Positions 1 to 11,079 of a stretch of 45,131 bases of DNA are shown here, in pieces (position 1 is the first letter of the stretch; each line of letters opens with the position of its first letter). Under the pieces are notes generated by a model. That model was given only the letters and a program-made list of their open reading frames with translations. It had not been told where the DNA came from and searched no databases. Both the position numbers and the translations under genes were made by a program. Source of the stretch: Bacteroidales bacterium (GTDB taxonomy: Bacteria; Bacteroidota; Bacteroidia; Bacteroidales; F082); NCBI GenBank assembly GCA_029933225.1, contig JAOZOO010000012.1, positions 1 through 45,131 of the forward strand, written 5' to 3'.

Positions 1-2933
<2,933 letters not shown>

Positions 2934-3968
2934 TTATTTCAACGTGCCGGCAAATTTCTGAAGTACCGTAACAGCCTTGGATGCATTGCCTTTCAGGTCA
3001 TCCGGTGTGGATACTTTTATCTTTTGCGCTTCCTGAAGAATACTTTGCTGTTTGTTTACCTTATTCTGCAAGGCCGATACATCAAAACCCGATTTGCTGA
3101 TGTTTCCCGAATTCATTTGCCCCAGCAACCAGTTGTTTGAGTTAATGGCGGTCATCATCATCTGGATCAGCGAGCGATAAGTCGTTTTGGCCATTTTACT
3201 GTTGTCAGTATCGAGGTATTTTTGAAATTCAGACTGTCCTTTGATAAAATCGTTGGCGAGGGATGCCTGCGAATCGTTCCACCGTTTCAACCTCGGGTCA
3301 CCTGTTTCTGTTTTTTCAGTGCTTCCTTTTTTAGTGGTGTATCCCGGACCGGAAAGTGGTTCTCCCCCACCCTTTGGCGGTGGTGGTGGCGGTGTAGGTT
3401 GCTTGTCCATGGCGTCTCCGTATTTCAGATTTCGCTCCATCTGGCTTTTAAAACTGTCGAGATAGCCGGTCACCGATGTTTTGTCCCGCTGGTTTGACAG
3501 GTTGTTCAGGTTTGCCGCCACTAATCTGTCCAAAACCGCCTGCTCATAATTGATCCTGTTATTCAGGCTTTGTTTTTCCATGCTGATGTTTAACGGCTTG
3601 TCCGGTGCATGTTCTTTCTGCCATGCTTCCAGGTCTTTTGTAATTCCCGCTTCCATATCCTGAAGGTTCTTTTTGCTGCGTGCAATTTCACGCCGGGCAA
3701 TGGTAACCAGTTCTTTGCGTAACACCTCCGCCTCTTCGGTAACACCTCCTCTTACGGCCTCCTGAAACATTTTCTGATAATGGTCAAAACTTTTTATATC
3801 ATCGGCACGGGTAGTTTGAAAAACCGTCTGGTCCGCAGGGAGAGTGCCGGCTGTTTCACCCGGTTTCTTTTTCGATTGCTGACTGCCTTTTGCAGTAATT
3901 TGTGCCATCCCTTCCAATCCTGATAAAAGAAGGAAAACAAGCAAATAGCTGATAATACGTGTACTCAT
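2934..3968 (-). CDS. Secreted coiled-coil protein of unknown function
   Basis: 344 aa, not recognised as any family. The N-terminus MSTRIISYLLVFLLLSGLEG followed by MAQ is a signal peptide with a Bacteroidota-style AQ cleavage site. Residues about 55-185 are highly charged, Glu/Lys/Gln-rich and helical, consistent with coiled coil. A proline run (PTPPPPPPKGGG, near residue 191) is followed by a Gly/Ser/Thr/Lys-rich linker, then a second helical part (about 225-344) rich in Asn and Gln. No catalytic motif is visible. It sits between the GH36-like glycosidase and the beta-galactosidase on the same strand, 18 bases from the latter, so it may be a periplasmic or surface accessory protein of this glycan-degrading group; that is inference from position only. 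Confidence 0.8.
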   Translation of the reverse strand: MSTRIISYLLVFLLLSGLEGMAQITAKGSQQSKKKPGETAGTLPADQTVFQTTRADDIKSFDHYQKMFQEAVRGGVTEEAEVLRKELVTIARREIARSKKNLQDMEAGITKDLEAWQKEHAPDKPLNISMEKQSLNNRINYEQAVLDRLVAANLNNLSNQRDKTSVTGYLDSFKSQMERNLKYGDAMDKQPTPPPPPPKGGGEPLSGPGYTTKKGSTEKTETGDPRLKRWNDSQASLANDFIKGQSEFQKYLDTDNSKMAKTTYRSLIQMMMTAINSNNWLLGQMNSGNISKSGFDVSALQNKVNKQQSILQEAQKIKVSTPDDLKGNASKAVTVLQKFAGTLK

Positions 3969-4026
3969 GATGAAATTATTTTAATGATTTGTTTGTATGC
4001 GAAATTAATGAAAAGCCATATAAAAA

Positions 4027-4112
4027 AAGATCAGCAGCAAAATATATTTTTTGATGATCTTCTCTTTACTCCCTTTCAGGAAGTGAATTTATGGAATTTA
4101 CTTGCTGATCTT
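4027..4112. repeat. Long-loop inverted repeat in the 177-base gap between two minus-strand genes
   Basis: AAGATCAGCA at 4027-4036 is matched by its exact reverse complement TGCTGATCTT at 4103-4112, with a 66-base AT-rich loop. It lies in the 3969-4145 gap between the GH36-like gene and the coiled-coil gene. No run of T follows on the minus strand close to the stem, so a simple intrinsic terminator is not convincing; a regulator site or chance are alternatives. Confidence 0.35.
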
Positions 4113-4145
4113 TCGAATGTTAAGTCTTACTGATAAACCAACAGG

Positions 4146-7004
4146 TCAATGCAGCGGTTTCTCATCCAGCATCTGGTAAGACCGAAACTCATTGGCCGGA
4201 TAAGGCAACGGCGGCATAACCTTTTCGTTGAATTTCTGCCCTGTTGTGACTTTCAGAACATAGCCGTGTTTTTTCATGCCGGTGTACAGCCACAGCTGAC
4301 TATCACCTTTCCAGTCTGTTTTGCGAATCTCAACAGTGATCAGGTCTTTGGAACTGCCGTCAGGGACTGCCGACACCCACTGCCAGGCGCCTCTGCCGGA
4401 TTGTTCATCGGCCTTCAGTTCTTTCTTCCCCTGCCGGATGAGCACTTCGGGAAAATCACCACCTACCGTGTCCGGTTTCAATAGCAAAGCAACCATTTCT
4501 ATCGTGGAAGTCAAAGTTCTTGACGGGTTGATCGTATAAATGTATTTGTCATCATCTGCTGTGAATTGTGTACTGTATCCCGGTTCCATCACATCAAGCT
4601 GATAGTCGGGATGCAGGTCGTTAATACCGATTTTCGTTCCTTCCCGTTCGAGGGTTTCTATTTTCTCGGGATTGAGAAAACGAATATTGTTTTCCCCCTT
4701 AATGACCGTATAAGTCAGGGTTGTCCTGTCGGTTTTTAAATCAAAGATGGCTCCGGCCAGCAGTGGCGGACAGGTTTCGTCGAGTGGATAGACATCAAAG
4801 ATGGCTGTTTCAAAACCGTCCAGATCAAACGTAATTCTGCCTCCCGCCGAATACAATTGCGGGAAAATGTATCTTTTCGGATAGATCTGCTCCACAACCA
4901 GGTTGGCTGCATCTTCGGCTATGCCGTAAGCCGGGTCAAGGGTAACGGTCAGACGATCATTCTCAATTTTCGGATTCCTGACAGCAATTACCCCCTTATT
5001 GCCTTTAAAATGCACATATCCATAAGTGTTGCCCAGGGCCGGGTTGTCGCCCACCATAAAAGTACCCGACATGATATCAAACCGGCTTTTGGCCCATTTA
5101 ACAGATTGAGACAGGGCATTCCATTCCGGCTGCGTCAGTTCGTCGGGTGAGATGTAGAATTCCCACATCGAAACCCCACGGGCAAAATAAAGTACCGTGT
5201 TGTTGGTGAATTTGTCGATGGGTTCCTCTTTCGAGATATTTTCCAGCCGTCCTTTGATGATGCCGTGTGTCATCAGGTTGGCAACGGGGAACCAGAACTT
5301 GCGGATGTGGAAATCGTCAAACAGTGCAAAGTCGCGGTAGGTCATGGCATTGTCGCGGCGGCTGATGGAAGGCACATCGGCAAAAGCATAGTCGGCGGCA
5401 TCCATCCATATCTGGTTGGCATACTGAACCCACCAGGGACTCAACCATGTTCCCGAAGTGATGTTGAGATAAACATCAGGATTAATGGCCCTTACGGCCT
5501 TGCATTTTTCAATGACCGACTCCATGACCGCCCGGCGCGAATGAATGCCAATGGGATGCCCATGGTCAGGTTCGGAGCAGGCAAACTGGATACCATCCCA
5601 TTTGAAATAGCCCACGTCATCATTTTTCACAAAATCGGTAACCCTTTTCAGGAAAAGTTTGCTGTATTTTTTTCCTGCAAAACAAAGCATGCCTGATGCA
5701 GGATCGTTGACATTGCCCGTAACCTCATAACCGTGATTATACATCCATGTCACCCGTTCTTTGTGAAAAGAATAGCCACCCGTAGGGCCGAACCAGATGC
5801 CAAGTGCTGTTCCCGATTTGGCCAGCGTGTCGGCAATGGGTTTCATGCCGTGCGGAAATTGTTTTTTGCGTAGTTGCCAGTCGCTTTCATAGATATCCCA
5901 TCCATCGTCCAGCACAAAGGCATTCAGGTGAATATCATGTTTTTCAATCATATTGGTCTTTATTTCATCCCAGATGCGGAGGACATTTTTTTCGTTCATG
6001 ACGGCATCTTTGGGAACTTTGGGATAGTCCACCGAGCGCAAGTCATACCAACTATTATACAACGAATAAGGATTGGCAGGAGCCACGCGGATATCTTTCA
6101 CATAATCGAAGAACCATTTTTTCACATAAGGCTCCGGGGTGATCCCCATAACCATCCAGTTGCTTTCCACGGGTTTATCACCCAATTTTTCTCCGATATA
6201 TTGATAGCAGTCCGCCCTGATCATTCCTGTGGATGTTTGCACGGCATGATTCACGCTTGTCGGATATTCAATTCCGCCGAAAGCCCCGCCGGTTTTGTTT
6301 TTTAATGCAAAGGGTTGTCCGAATTCTCCGGCTTTGACGACTGCCGTTTCTTCCTGTTTCTGACCGCGCTCCACATTAAATGATTCGGAATAATCGAAAC
6401 CTTCCATGCTGATGGTTATTGTCATATCTTCGGCTGAATTTTCATCTTCAAAGGCCATCCATCCTTTCAGCAGGTTCACCTTCTCAAGATAGTGTCCGTA
6501 AAGTTTGGGGTCTTTCAGGATGATTTTTCTCCTGGAATAAAACTCACCGGGCGCCAGTTTGTAGCTCAACCTCAACTGAATGGTGTGGCCTGTCTGATCA
6601 AAATACAAATCCAGAATTTTTTCTCCGTTTTTGCTTTCGCTGAGGCTGTGATGGTTGAAAACAAAATCTTTTTTGGTGAGATGAGCCGGATTGTCCGCAT
6701 TATTCCTTGTTCCCGGTGTCCGGTCATACCAACGGTTCCACATAACCTCCAGTTCAAAATTGCCGTCAGTAACTAGAAAATTTGAAGGACGGTTATTATA
6801 TTTTTCAGTCCACCGTTCAAGGCTTTGCAATGTGTCCGATAAAAGCTGGTTGTCCTTGATGACAATGCTCTGTCTGACCATATTGTTTTGCAAAACAAAT
6901 ACAGTGGCACCGTCTTTTTCATAAGTGGAAAAAGTTACCTGTGCCTGTGAGCCGGCAACCGCCAGCAGAAACAGGATGACAAGTGAGATAAAATTCTTTT
7001 TCAT
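4146..7004 (-). CDS. Clan GH-D (GH36-like) alpha-galactosidase / alpha-N-acetylgalactosaminidase
   Basis: 952 aa with signal peptide MKKNFISLVILFLLAVAGSQ then AQ. An N-terminal beta-sandwich (about 20-320) precedes a (beta/alpha)8 barrel (about 340-640) with FVLDDGWDIYESDW and GIWFGPTGG, typical of clan GH-D. The nucleophile Asp is in YFKWDGIQ (D470, the K-x-D motif). The acid/base is in IWMDAADYAFAD, D535 or D538. A beta-sandwich follows, then an extra C-terminal domain of about 160 residues (790-952) that makes it longer than usual GH36 enzymes of around 720 aa. Clan members are retaining exo-alpha-galactosidases or alpha-GalNAcases; which of these applies cannot be read from the sequence. 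It is followed at 7165 by a hexosamine 1-kinase, which fits GalNAc release. Confidence 0.82.
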   Translation of the reverse strand: MKKNFISLVILFLLAVAGSQAQVTFSTYEKDGATVFVLQNNMVRQSIVIKDNQLLSDTLQSLERWTEKYNNRPSNFLVTDGNFELEVMWNRWYDRTPGTRNNADNPAHLTKKDFVFNHHSLSESKNGEKILDLYFDQTGHTIQLRLSYKLAPGEFYSRRKIILKDPKLYGHYLEKVNLLKGWMAFEDENSAEDMTITISMEGFDYSESFNVERGQKQEETAVVKAGEFGQPFALKNKTGGAFGGIEYPTSVNHAVQTSTGMIRADCYQYIGEKLGDKPVESNWMVMGITPEPYVKKWFFDYVKDIRVAPANPYSLYNSWYDLRSVDYPKVPKDAVMNEKNVLRIWDEIKTNMIEKHDIHLNAFVLDDGWDIYESDWQLRKKQFPHGMKPIADTLAKSGTALGIWFGPTGGYSFHKERVTWMYNHGYEVTGNVNDPASGMLCFAGKKYSKLFLKRVTDFVKNDDVGYFKWDGIQFACSEPDHGHPIGIHSRRAVMESVIEKCKAVRAINPDVYLNITSGTWLSPWWVQYANQIWMDAADYAFADVPSISRRDNAMTYRDFALFDDFHIRKFWFPVANLMTHGIIKGRLENISKEEPIDKFTNNTVLYFARGVSMWEFYISPDELTQPEWNALSQSVKWAKSRFDIMSGTFMVGDNPALGNTYGYVHFKGNKGVIAVRNPKIENDRLTVTLDPAYGIAEDAANLVVEQIYPKRYIFPQLYSAGGRITFDLDGFETAIFDVYPLDETCPPLLAGAIFDLKTDRTTLTYTVIKGENNIRFLNPEKIETLEREGTKIGINDLHPDYQLDVMEPGYSTQFTADDDKYIYTINPSRTLTSTIEMVALLLKPDTVGGDFPEVLIRQGKKELKADEQSGRGAWQWVSAVPDGSSKDLITVEIRKTDWKGDSQLWLYTGMKKHGYVLKVTTGQKFNEKVMPPLPYPANEFRSYQMLDEKPLH

Positions 7005-7164
7005 GGGTTGTTTATGTTTACAGTTTTAAAATTTCTAAATAATTCCTGAATATCCGTTTCCAAATAAGTTCTGTGTCACAGTTTCCTGAAGTACATTGTG
7101 TAAGAAATTTCGGATTTTGTCATTGGTTAATTGGTCATTGTTTAGCAATTAGACATTAGGTTAA

Positions 7165-8214
7165 TTAGGTCAATTGTTTGTTAATGATATCGTTCAGTTT
7201 ATCCTCATTTTCAATGATGTACTCCAACAGTTTAATCTGGGTGCGCGTACGTACCAGATTGTGCTCGGGGTAGGCCGTTTTGTAATAAATATCACCGTTC
7301 AGGTAATCAGTCAGAAAACGGAGCGCCTGTTCGTAAATGATGCTTTTGGCTCCGGTTAACAAAGTTTCTTTTTCTATTCCCGTCAGGTCGTTTTTCAAAG
7401 GTTCAAGATATCCTTTGGTGAGGGCTTCAAAATGATCCAAACGGAAAACGACTTTCTGTGGGTCACGTTCATCTTCGGCTGCGGGAGAAGTAAAAGTGCG
7501 CACCATGTCGCCGTAGTCGTGCATGATAACCCCCGGCATCACCGTGTCGAGATCAATCACCAGGATTTGGTCTTCTGTAAAAAGGATGTTGTTGATCTTG
7601 GTGTCGTTATGTGTGATCCTTTTCGGCAGATCAGGGGCTGCCGACTCGAACTGCTCAACAATAAAAATGTATTCTTCCGACCGTTTGATTTCGGCTTTGG
7701 CCTTTTCCAGCCGTTCTTTATCAGCGGTTGTCAGCGATTCTTTAAAAGCTTTATGCCGCCGGGGCAGGTCATGGAAATTGATAATGGTGTCACCAAAATG
7801 CTGTTGGGGCAGAGTGTTCAGGAATAATTGAAATTTCCCCATGGCTTTGGCTGCCTGATAGGATATTTCAGGGTCTTTTGCTATTTCGTGGGAAACGGCG
7901 TCTGGCAGCAGCTCGGCCACCCGCCAGGCATAACCTTCTTTATCAATAAAATGGAATTTCCCGGAAGTCGTTTTGTAAAGCGCCGGCGTCAACCGTATCC
8001 CTTTTTGTTTCTGGTAATCATCAATGGCATTGAAAAGGATTTCATAATTGGCCACCAGTTCCGGGATACGGAAAACATTTTTATTGACCCGCTGGAGAAT
8101 ATATTTTTCCGCGACTGTTTCAAGCAGGTAGGTATCGTTGATGTGCCCGTTCCCGAAAGGTTTGTAGCTCAATAATCTTTCACCACTGAAAAATTGACTA
8201 AATATTTCTTCCAA
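7165..8214 (-). CDS. nahK: NahK-like N-acetylhexosamine 1-kinase (aminoglycoside phosphotransferase fold)
   Basis: 349 aa, cytoplasmic (no signal peptide). The protein-kinase-like fold is shown by the N-lobe GNGHINDTYLL nucleotide loop, by the catalytic loop THNDTKINNIL (D204 as base and the downstream Asn as Mg ligand), and by IDLDTVMPG, the DFD/DFG-type metal site. Length matches NahK (about 360 aa), which phosphorylates GalNAc or GlcNAc at C1. AmgK-type anomeric kinases are the other possibility. A sugar-nucleotidyltransferase gene lies directly upstream on the same strand (gap 184 bases), so the pair could make a UDP-hexosamine from a salvaged sugar. Because the product would be a 1-phosphate, this enzyme does not feed AgaS, which needs a 6-phosphate. 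Confidence 0.85.
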   Translation of the reverse strand: MEEIFSQFFSGERLLSYKPFGNGHINDTYLLETVAEKYILQRVNKNVFRIPELVANYEILFNAIDDYQKQKGIRLTPALYKTTSGKFHFIDKEGYAWRVAELLPDAVSHEIAKDPEISYQAAKAMGKFQLFLNTLPQQHFGDTIINFHDLPRRHKAFKESLTTADKERLEKAKAEIKRSEEYIFIVEQFESAAPDLPKRITHNDTKINNILFTEDQILVIDLDTVMPGVIMHDYGDMVRTFTSPAAEDERDPQKVVFRLDHFEALTKGYLEPLKNDLTGIEKETLLTGAKSIIYEQALRFLTDYLNGDIYYKTAYPEHNLVRTRTQIKLLEYIIENEDKLNDIINKQLT

Positions 8215-8261
8215 TACTTTAATAGGATTTTGTTTTTAAAATTGAAACATTATTGGTTTTT

Positions 8262-8349
8262 CTCTGTGGTCCTCCGTGGCTTCTTTGTGTCGCTCTGTGT
8301 AATAACTATATCACAGAGAGCCACAGAGCTATCACCGAGACTCACAAAG
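8262..8349. repeat. Imperfect palindrome of CTCTGTGG-like words between kinase and nucleotidyltransferase genes
   Basis: Two 38-base arms (8262-8299 and 8312-8349) are imperfect reverse complements around a 12-base AT-rich loop. Each arm is itself built of degenerate repeats of CTCTGTGG / CTTTGTGT / CTCTGTGT words. The RNA would fold into a long hairpin in the 184-base gap between the nucleotidyltransferase and kinase genes. The internally repetitive arms look like a dispersed intergenic repeat rather than a regulator site. No T run follows closely. Confidence 0.6.
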
Positions 8350-8398
8350 AATTCATGAATTATAATAGTAATATCATGTGTAAAAATAAATATTCTTT

Positions 8399-9301
8399 TT
8401 AATCTTTCCACAGATTTTCCGGATAAATCCCTTCCTCCACCAGTTGTCTGATCTTTTCGATAGTTACCGGTTTATCTTCCTGATAAGTAACTCCAAACCA
8501 CTGGTCTTCACTGGTCAGCATACGACAGGTGGCTTTGCCGGATTTGATGAGATTGTTCACCACTGTGGGAATGTAAAACTCCGCTTTCAACTGGTCGGCG
8601 TTTTCCGCAATGAATTTTCTGAAATCCTCTTCCGACTGCTTAAAATATTTCGGCGTAAATCCCCAGAAGTTCATAGATACTACTGCATCTTCATCAATAA
8701 CCTGTTCTTCACCTTCGTCTTCAAAAACCACCACATCATCTTTTCGGCGGATGCTTGTGCGTTCCACCACATCAGTCAGGAAACCGCTGATTACCCGGCA
8801 CACACCGCGGGACACAGTTCCATGCTCCGACAAAGTGTTTTTCAGTTTGTAGCCCACCATAGCATACCCGGTATCGTCGTTTTTGCTTTTATTGAGAAAA
8901 CCGGCAATCAGTTGGTAGGCATGTCTGCCGTAAAAGTCGTCGGCATTGATGACGGCAAACGGTTCATTAATAAACTCTTTGGCAACCAGCACGGCATGTC
9001 CCGTACCCCAGGGTTTGATGCGTTCGTGATTAAATTCAATACCTTCGGGGATGTTGTCTAATTCCTGAAGGATAAATTCTGTTTCAATTTTTCCTTTCAG
9101 CCGTGGTTCGTAAATTTCTTTGAAATCGTCAATGATCTTCGGATTCAGCACAAATACCACTTTGCCGAAACCGGCCCGGATGGCATCGTAAATGGAATAG
9201 TCAATAATACTTTCGCCGGAAGGGCCCACTTTATCCATTTGTTTCACTCCGCCGTAACGGCTTCCGATGCCTGCGGCAAGAATTAACAGTGTAGGTCTCA
9301 T
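8399..9301 (-). CDS. Sugar-1-phosphate nucleotidyltransferase (NTP_transferase family)
   Basis: 300 aa, cytoplasmic. The Rossmann-like nucleotide-binding start LAAGIGSRYGG with a following lysine (residues 8-20) is the signature of the NTP_transferase family. A metal-binding acidic motif, VINADDFYG, is at 117-125, and a WGTGHAV stretch (98-104) is typical of uridylyl/thymidylyl transferases. The family transfers a nucleotidyl group from an NTP to a sugar 1-phosphate. Its pairing with the downstream NahK-like kinase suggests the acceptor is a hexosamine 1-phosphate (GalNAc-1-P, GlcNAc-1-P or, as in MurU systems, MurNAc-1-P). The ATG at 9301 is the first base of the conserved fold, so the start is well supported. 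The nucleotide base and exact sugar are not determinable here. Confidence 0.85.
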   Translation of the reverse strand: MRPTLLILAAGIGSRYGGVKQMDKVGPSGESIIDYSIYDAIRAGFGKVVFVLNPKIIDDFKEIYEPRLKGKIETEFILQELDNIPEGIEFNHERIKPWGTGHAVLVAKEFINEPFAVINADDFYGRHAYQLIAGFLNKSKNDDTGYAMVGYKLKNTLSEHGTVSRGVCRVISGFLTDVVERTSIRRKDDVVVFEDEGEEQVIDEDAVVSMNFWGFTPKYFKQSEEDFRKFIAENADQLKAEFYIPTVVNNLIKSGKATCRMLTSEDQWFGVTYQEDKPVTIEKIRQLVEEGIYPENLWKD

Positions 9302-9391
9302 TATGTTATCTGATTTTTTACGGTTTGAATTTGAGGGGGCAAGGTATAAAAAAATATATGTTATTTCACCTCATTAAAAATGGCATCCGGC

Positions 9392-9423
9392 TTGGAAATC
9401 TTAAAGAATTTTACTTAATTTCG
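9392..9423 (+). promoter_or_regulatory. Candidate promoter for the first MopE-repeat lipoprotein gene
   Basis: TTG at 9392-9394 is followed after 21 bases by TAATTTCG at 9416-9423, one mismatch from the Bacteroidota -7 consensus TAnnTTTG, and 32 bases before the ATG at 9456. The fit to the -33/-7 arrangement is fair, not exact. Confidence 0.4.
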
Positions 9424-9455
9424 TATAAAAGAAAAACGACCAAAAGTTAAAGAAA

Positions 9456-10967
9456 ATGAAAAAGTTATCTATCCTTCTCGTACTTATCGGCATCAGTGCT
9501 CTTTTCATAATCCAGTGCAAGAAAGAACAAGAACCTTCGTGTGTCCCCACGGCATGGTATCAGGATCATGATGGCGACGGACGGGGAAACCCGGATCTGA
9601 AAAAAATGGCCTGTGAAAAACCCGACGGCTATGTGGCCGACAGCACAGACAAAAATGACAACTGTGCTGAAACGCAGTATTTTCAGGATACCGACGGTGA
9701 CGGCAGAGGCAACCCCAATGTGTTCGTGTGGGAATGCAAGAAACCCGATGGTTACGTGACCGACAGCACTGATGTGGACGACACCTGTGTGGAATCCATG
9801 TTTTATGAAGATGCCGACGGCGATGGTCTCGGCAATCCCAATGTGTCACAATTTGTGTGTGAACAGCCACCCGGCTATGTTTCAAACAAAAATGACGATG
9901 ATGACAGCGCACCCTGCGAAAAGAAAACCTTTTACGAGGATGCCGATGGCGACGGACTTGGCAATCCGCTGGTATCCATTGATACCTGTCTGCAACCGGT
10001 AGGATATGTGACCAATAGCAGCGACCTCGATGACCTTTCCGTTTGTGACCAGGTTCCCCTTTACAGGCCAACATCCCCCGAACCTTTGGTTTTTGCCGTC
10101 GTCGGTGACCTCGGTGCCGAAGGTACTGTGGAAGAAAGTGTGGCCAACCTGATCAAAAGCTGGGACCCCGCATTTATCATTACTTGTGGAGACAACGACT
10201 ATGTAACAAACGGGACGCAATTTGACGGTTATGATCGCGGAATAGGACGCTACTTCCATGAGTACATTTATAATTATCATGGCATACACGGAGAGGGATC
10301 GGATACGTGGCGGTTTTTCCCCACCATAGGTGATCATGACGGAAATGGCTGGGATGCATCGTCTTTTGGTCTTGACAATTACATGGACTTTTTCTCCCTC
10401 CCCAATCAGGTTTTGCCCGGTGATTTCAACACCGGCCATGGAAGGTATTATCAATTCAGATGGGGAGATGTTCATGTTTTTGTGTTGAATGCCTGGAACT
10501 GGAGTCTGGCGGAACCCGATGGTGCGGATAAGGACTCAAAACAGGCAGAATGGCTTAGGGAGCAGGCATGTGCTTCCGACGCATTATTTAAAATCGTCAT
10601 CTCTCACTGGCCACCATACGGTTCGAATAAACATTGGCATGAAGGTGACAGTCAGCATCTCAGGGACTGGCGTTGGAAAGCCATGGGTATTGACGTCCTG
10701 TTTGCGGGAAATGATCACGGATATGAAAAGGTGGTGCTGCCTGACGGTTACAAATACAAAGGCATAAACAACGGAGGTTTCTATTGTATCACAACAGCAG
10801 GCGGAGGGGCAACAATCTATCAGTGCAGCGAACCGTATCATCCGGGAAGTGAAGTAAGGTATGCCGGTCATGGTGCCTCAAGAATAACAGTTACCGGTAA
10901 TTCATTTACACAGGAATTTATTGCTCCGGACGGAACGGTGATTGATAGTTGGACAATAACCAGGTAA
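9456..10967 (+). CDS. Lipoprotein with four MopE-type metal-binding repeats and a metallophosphoesterase domain
   Basis: 503 aa. A hydrophobic N-terminus ends at C21 followed by KKEQE, a probable lipoprotein; the residue before Cys is Gln, which is unusual for a lipobox. Residues 29-196 are four tandem repeats of 41-43 residues, each starting with Cys and holding DGDGxGNP, a second Cys and a P-x-GYV...D-x-DD end. This matches the MopE-type repeat and resembles Ca-binding thrombospondin-3 loops. Residues about 205-503 are a calcineurin-like phosphoesterase: VVGDLG, CGDNDY, IGDHDG, SHWPPYG and GNDHGYE carry the usual Asp, Asn and His metal ligands, closest to purple acid phosphatases. The protein is probably surface or periplasmic; its substrate is unknown. 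A close paralogue follows 112 bases downstream, so the pair arose by tandem duplication. Confidence 0.88.
   Translation: MKKLSILLVLIGISALFIIQCKKEQEPSCVPTAWYQDHDGDGRGNPDLKKMACEKPDGYVADSTDKNDNCAETQYFQDTDGDGRGNPNVFVWECKKPDGYVTDSTDVDDTCVESMFYEDADGDGLGNPNVSQFVCEQPPGYVSNKNDDDDSAPCEKKTFYEDADGDGLGNPLVSIDTCLQPVGYVTNSSDLDDLSVCDQVPLYRPTSPEPLVFAVVGDLGAEGTVEESVANLIKSWDPAFIITCGDNDYVTNGTQFDGYDRGIGRYFHEYIYNYHGIHGEGSDTWRFFPTIGDHDGNGWDASSFGLDNYMDFFSLPNQVLPGDFNTGHGRYYQFRWGDVHVFVLNAWNWSLAEPDGADKDSKQAEWLREQACASDALFKIVISHWPPYGSNKHWHEGDSQHLRDWRWKAMGIDVLFAGNDHGYEKVVLPDGYKYKGINNGGFYCITTAGGGATIYQCSEPYHPGSEVRYAGHGASRITVTGNSFTQEFIAPDGTVIDSWTITR
9540..10043 (+). repeat. Four tandem coding repeats (MopE-type) in first lipoprotein
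   Basis: Units of 123, 123, 129 and 129 bases encode residues 29-69, 70-110, 111-153 and 154-196. All four keep DGDGxGNP and the two Cys. They are in frame and of whole-codon length, so this is a protein repeat and not a CRISPR array. Confidence 0.85.
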
Positions 10968-11079
10968 GGTTATTTTTTAAAGTGCCGGTAATTTCAAAAA
11001 ACTGTTTATATTTACAATGGTGATAGGCAATTTAATATTCATGAGATAAGTATTGTAAACAACATAAAATATTTTAAAA

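Noticed and set aside
7080-7164. ATTGGTTAATTGGT-like low-complexity words between nahK and the GH36-like gene
   Set aside because: Degenerate AT-rich words without clear unit length or pairing; similar words at 42400-42425 are too short to call a repeat family.
8444-9061. 205-codon open frame opposite the nucleotidyltransferase gene
   Set aside because: It is fully inside a strongly supported gene on the other strand, has Cys/His/Phe-rich composition without domain motifs and arises from codon bias of the real gene.
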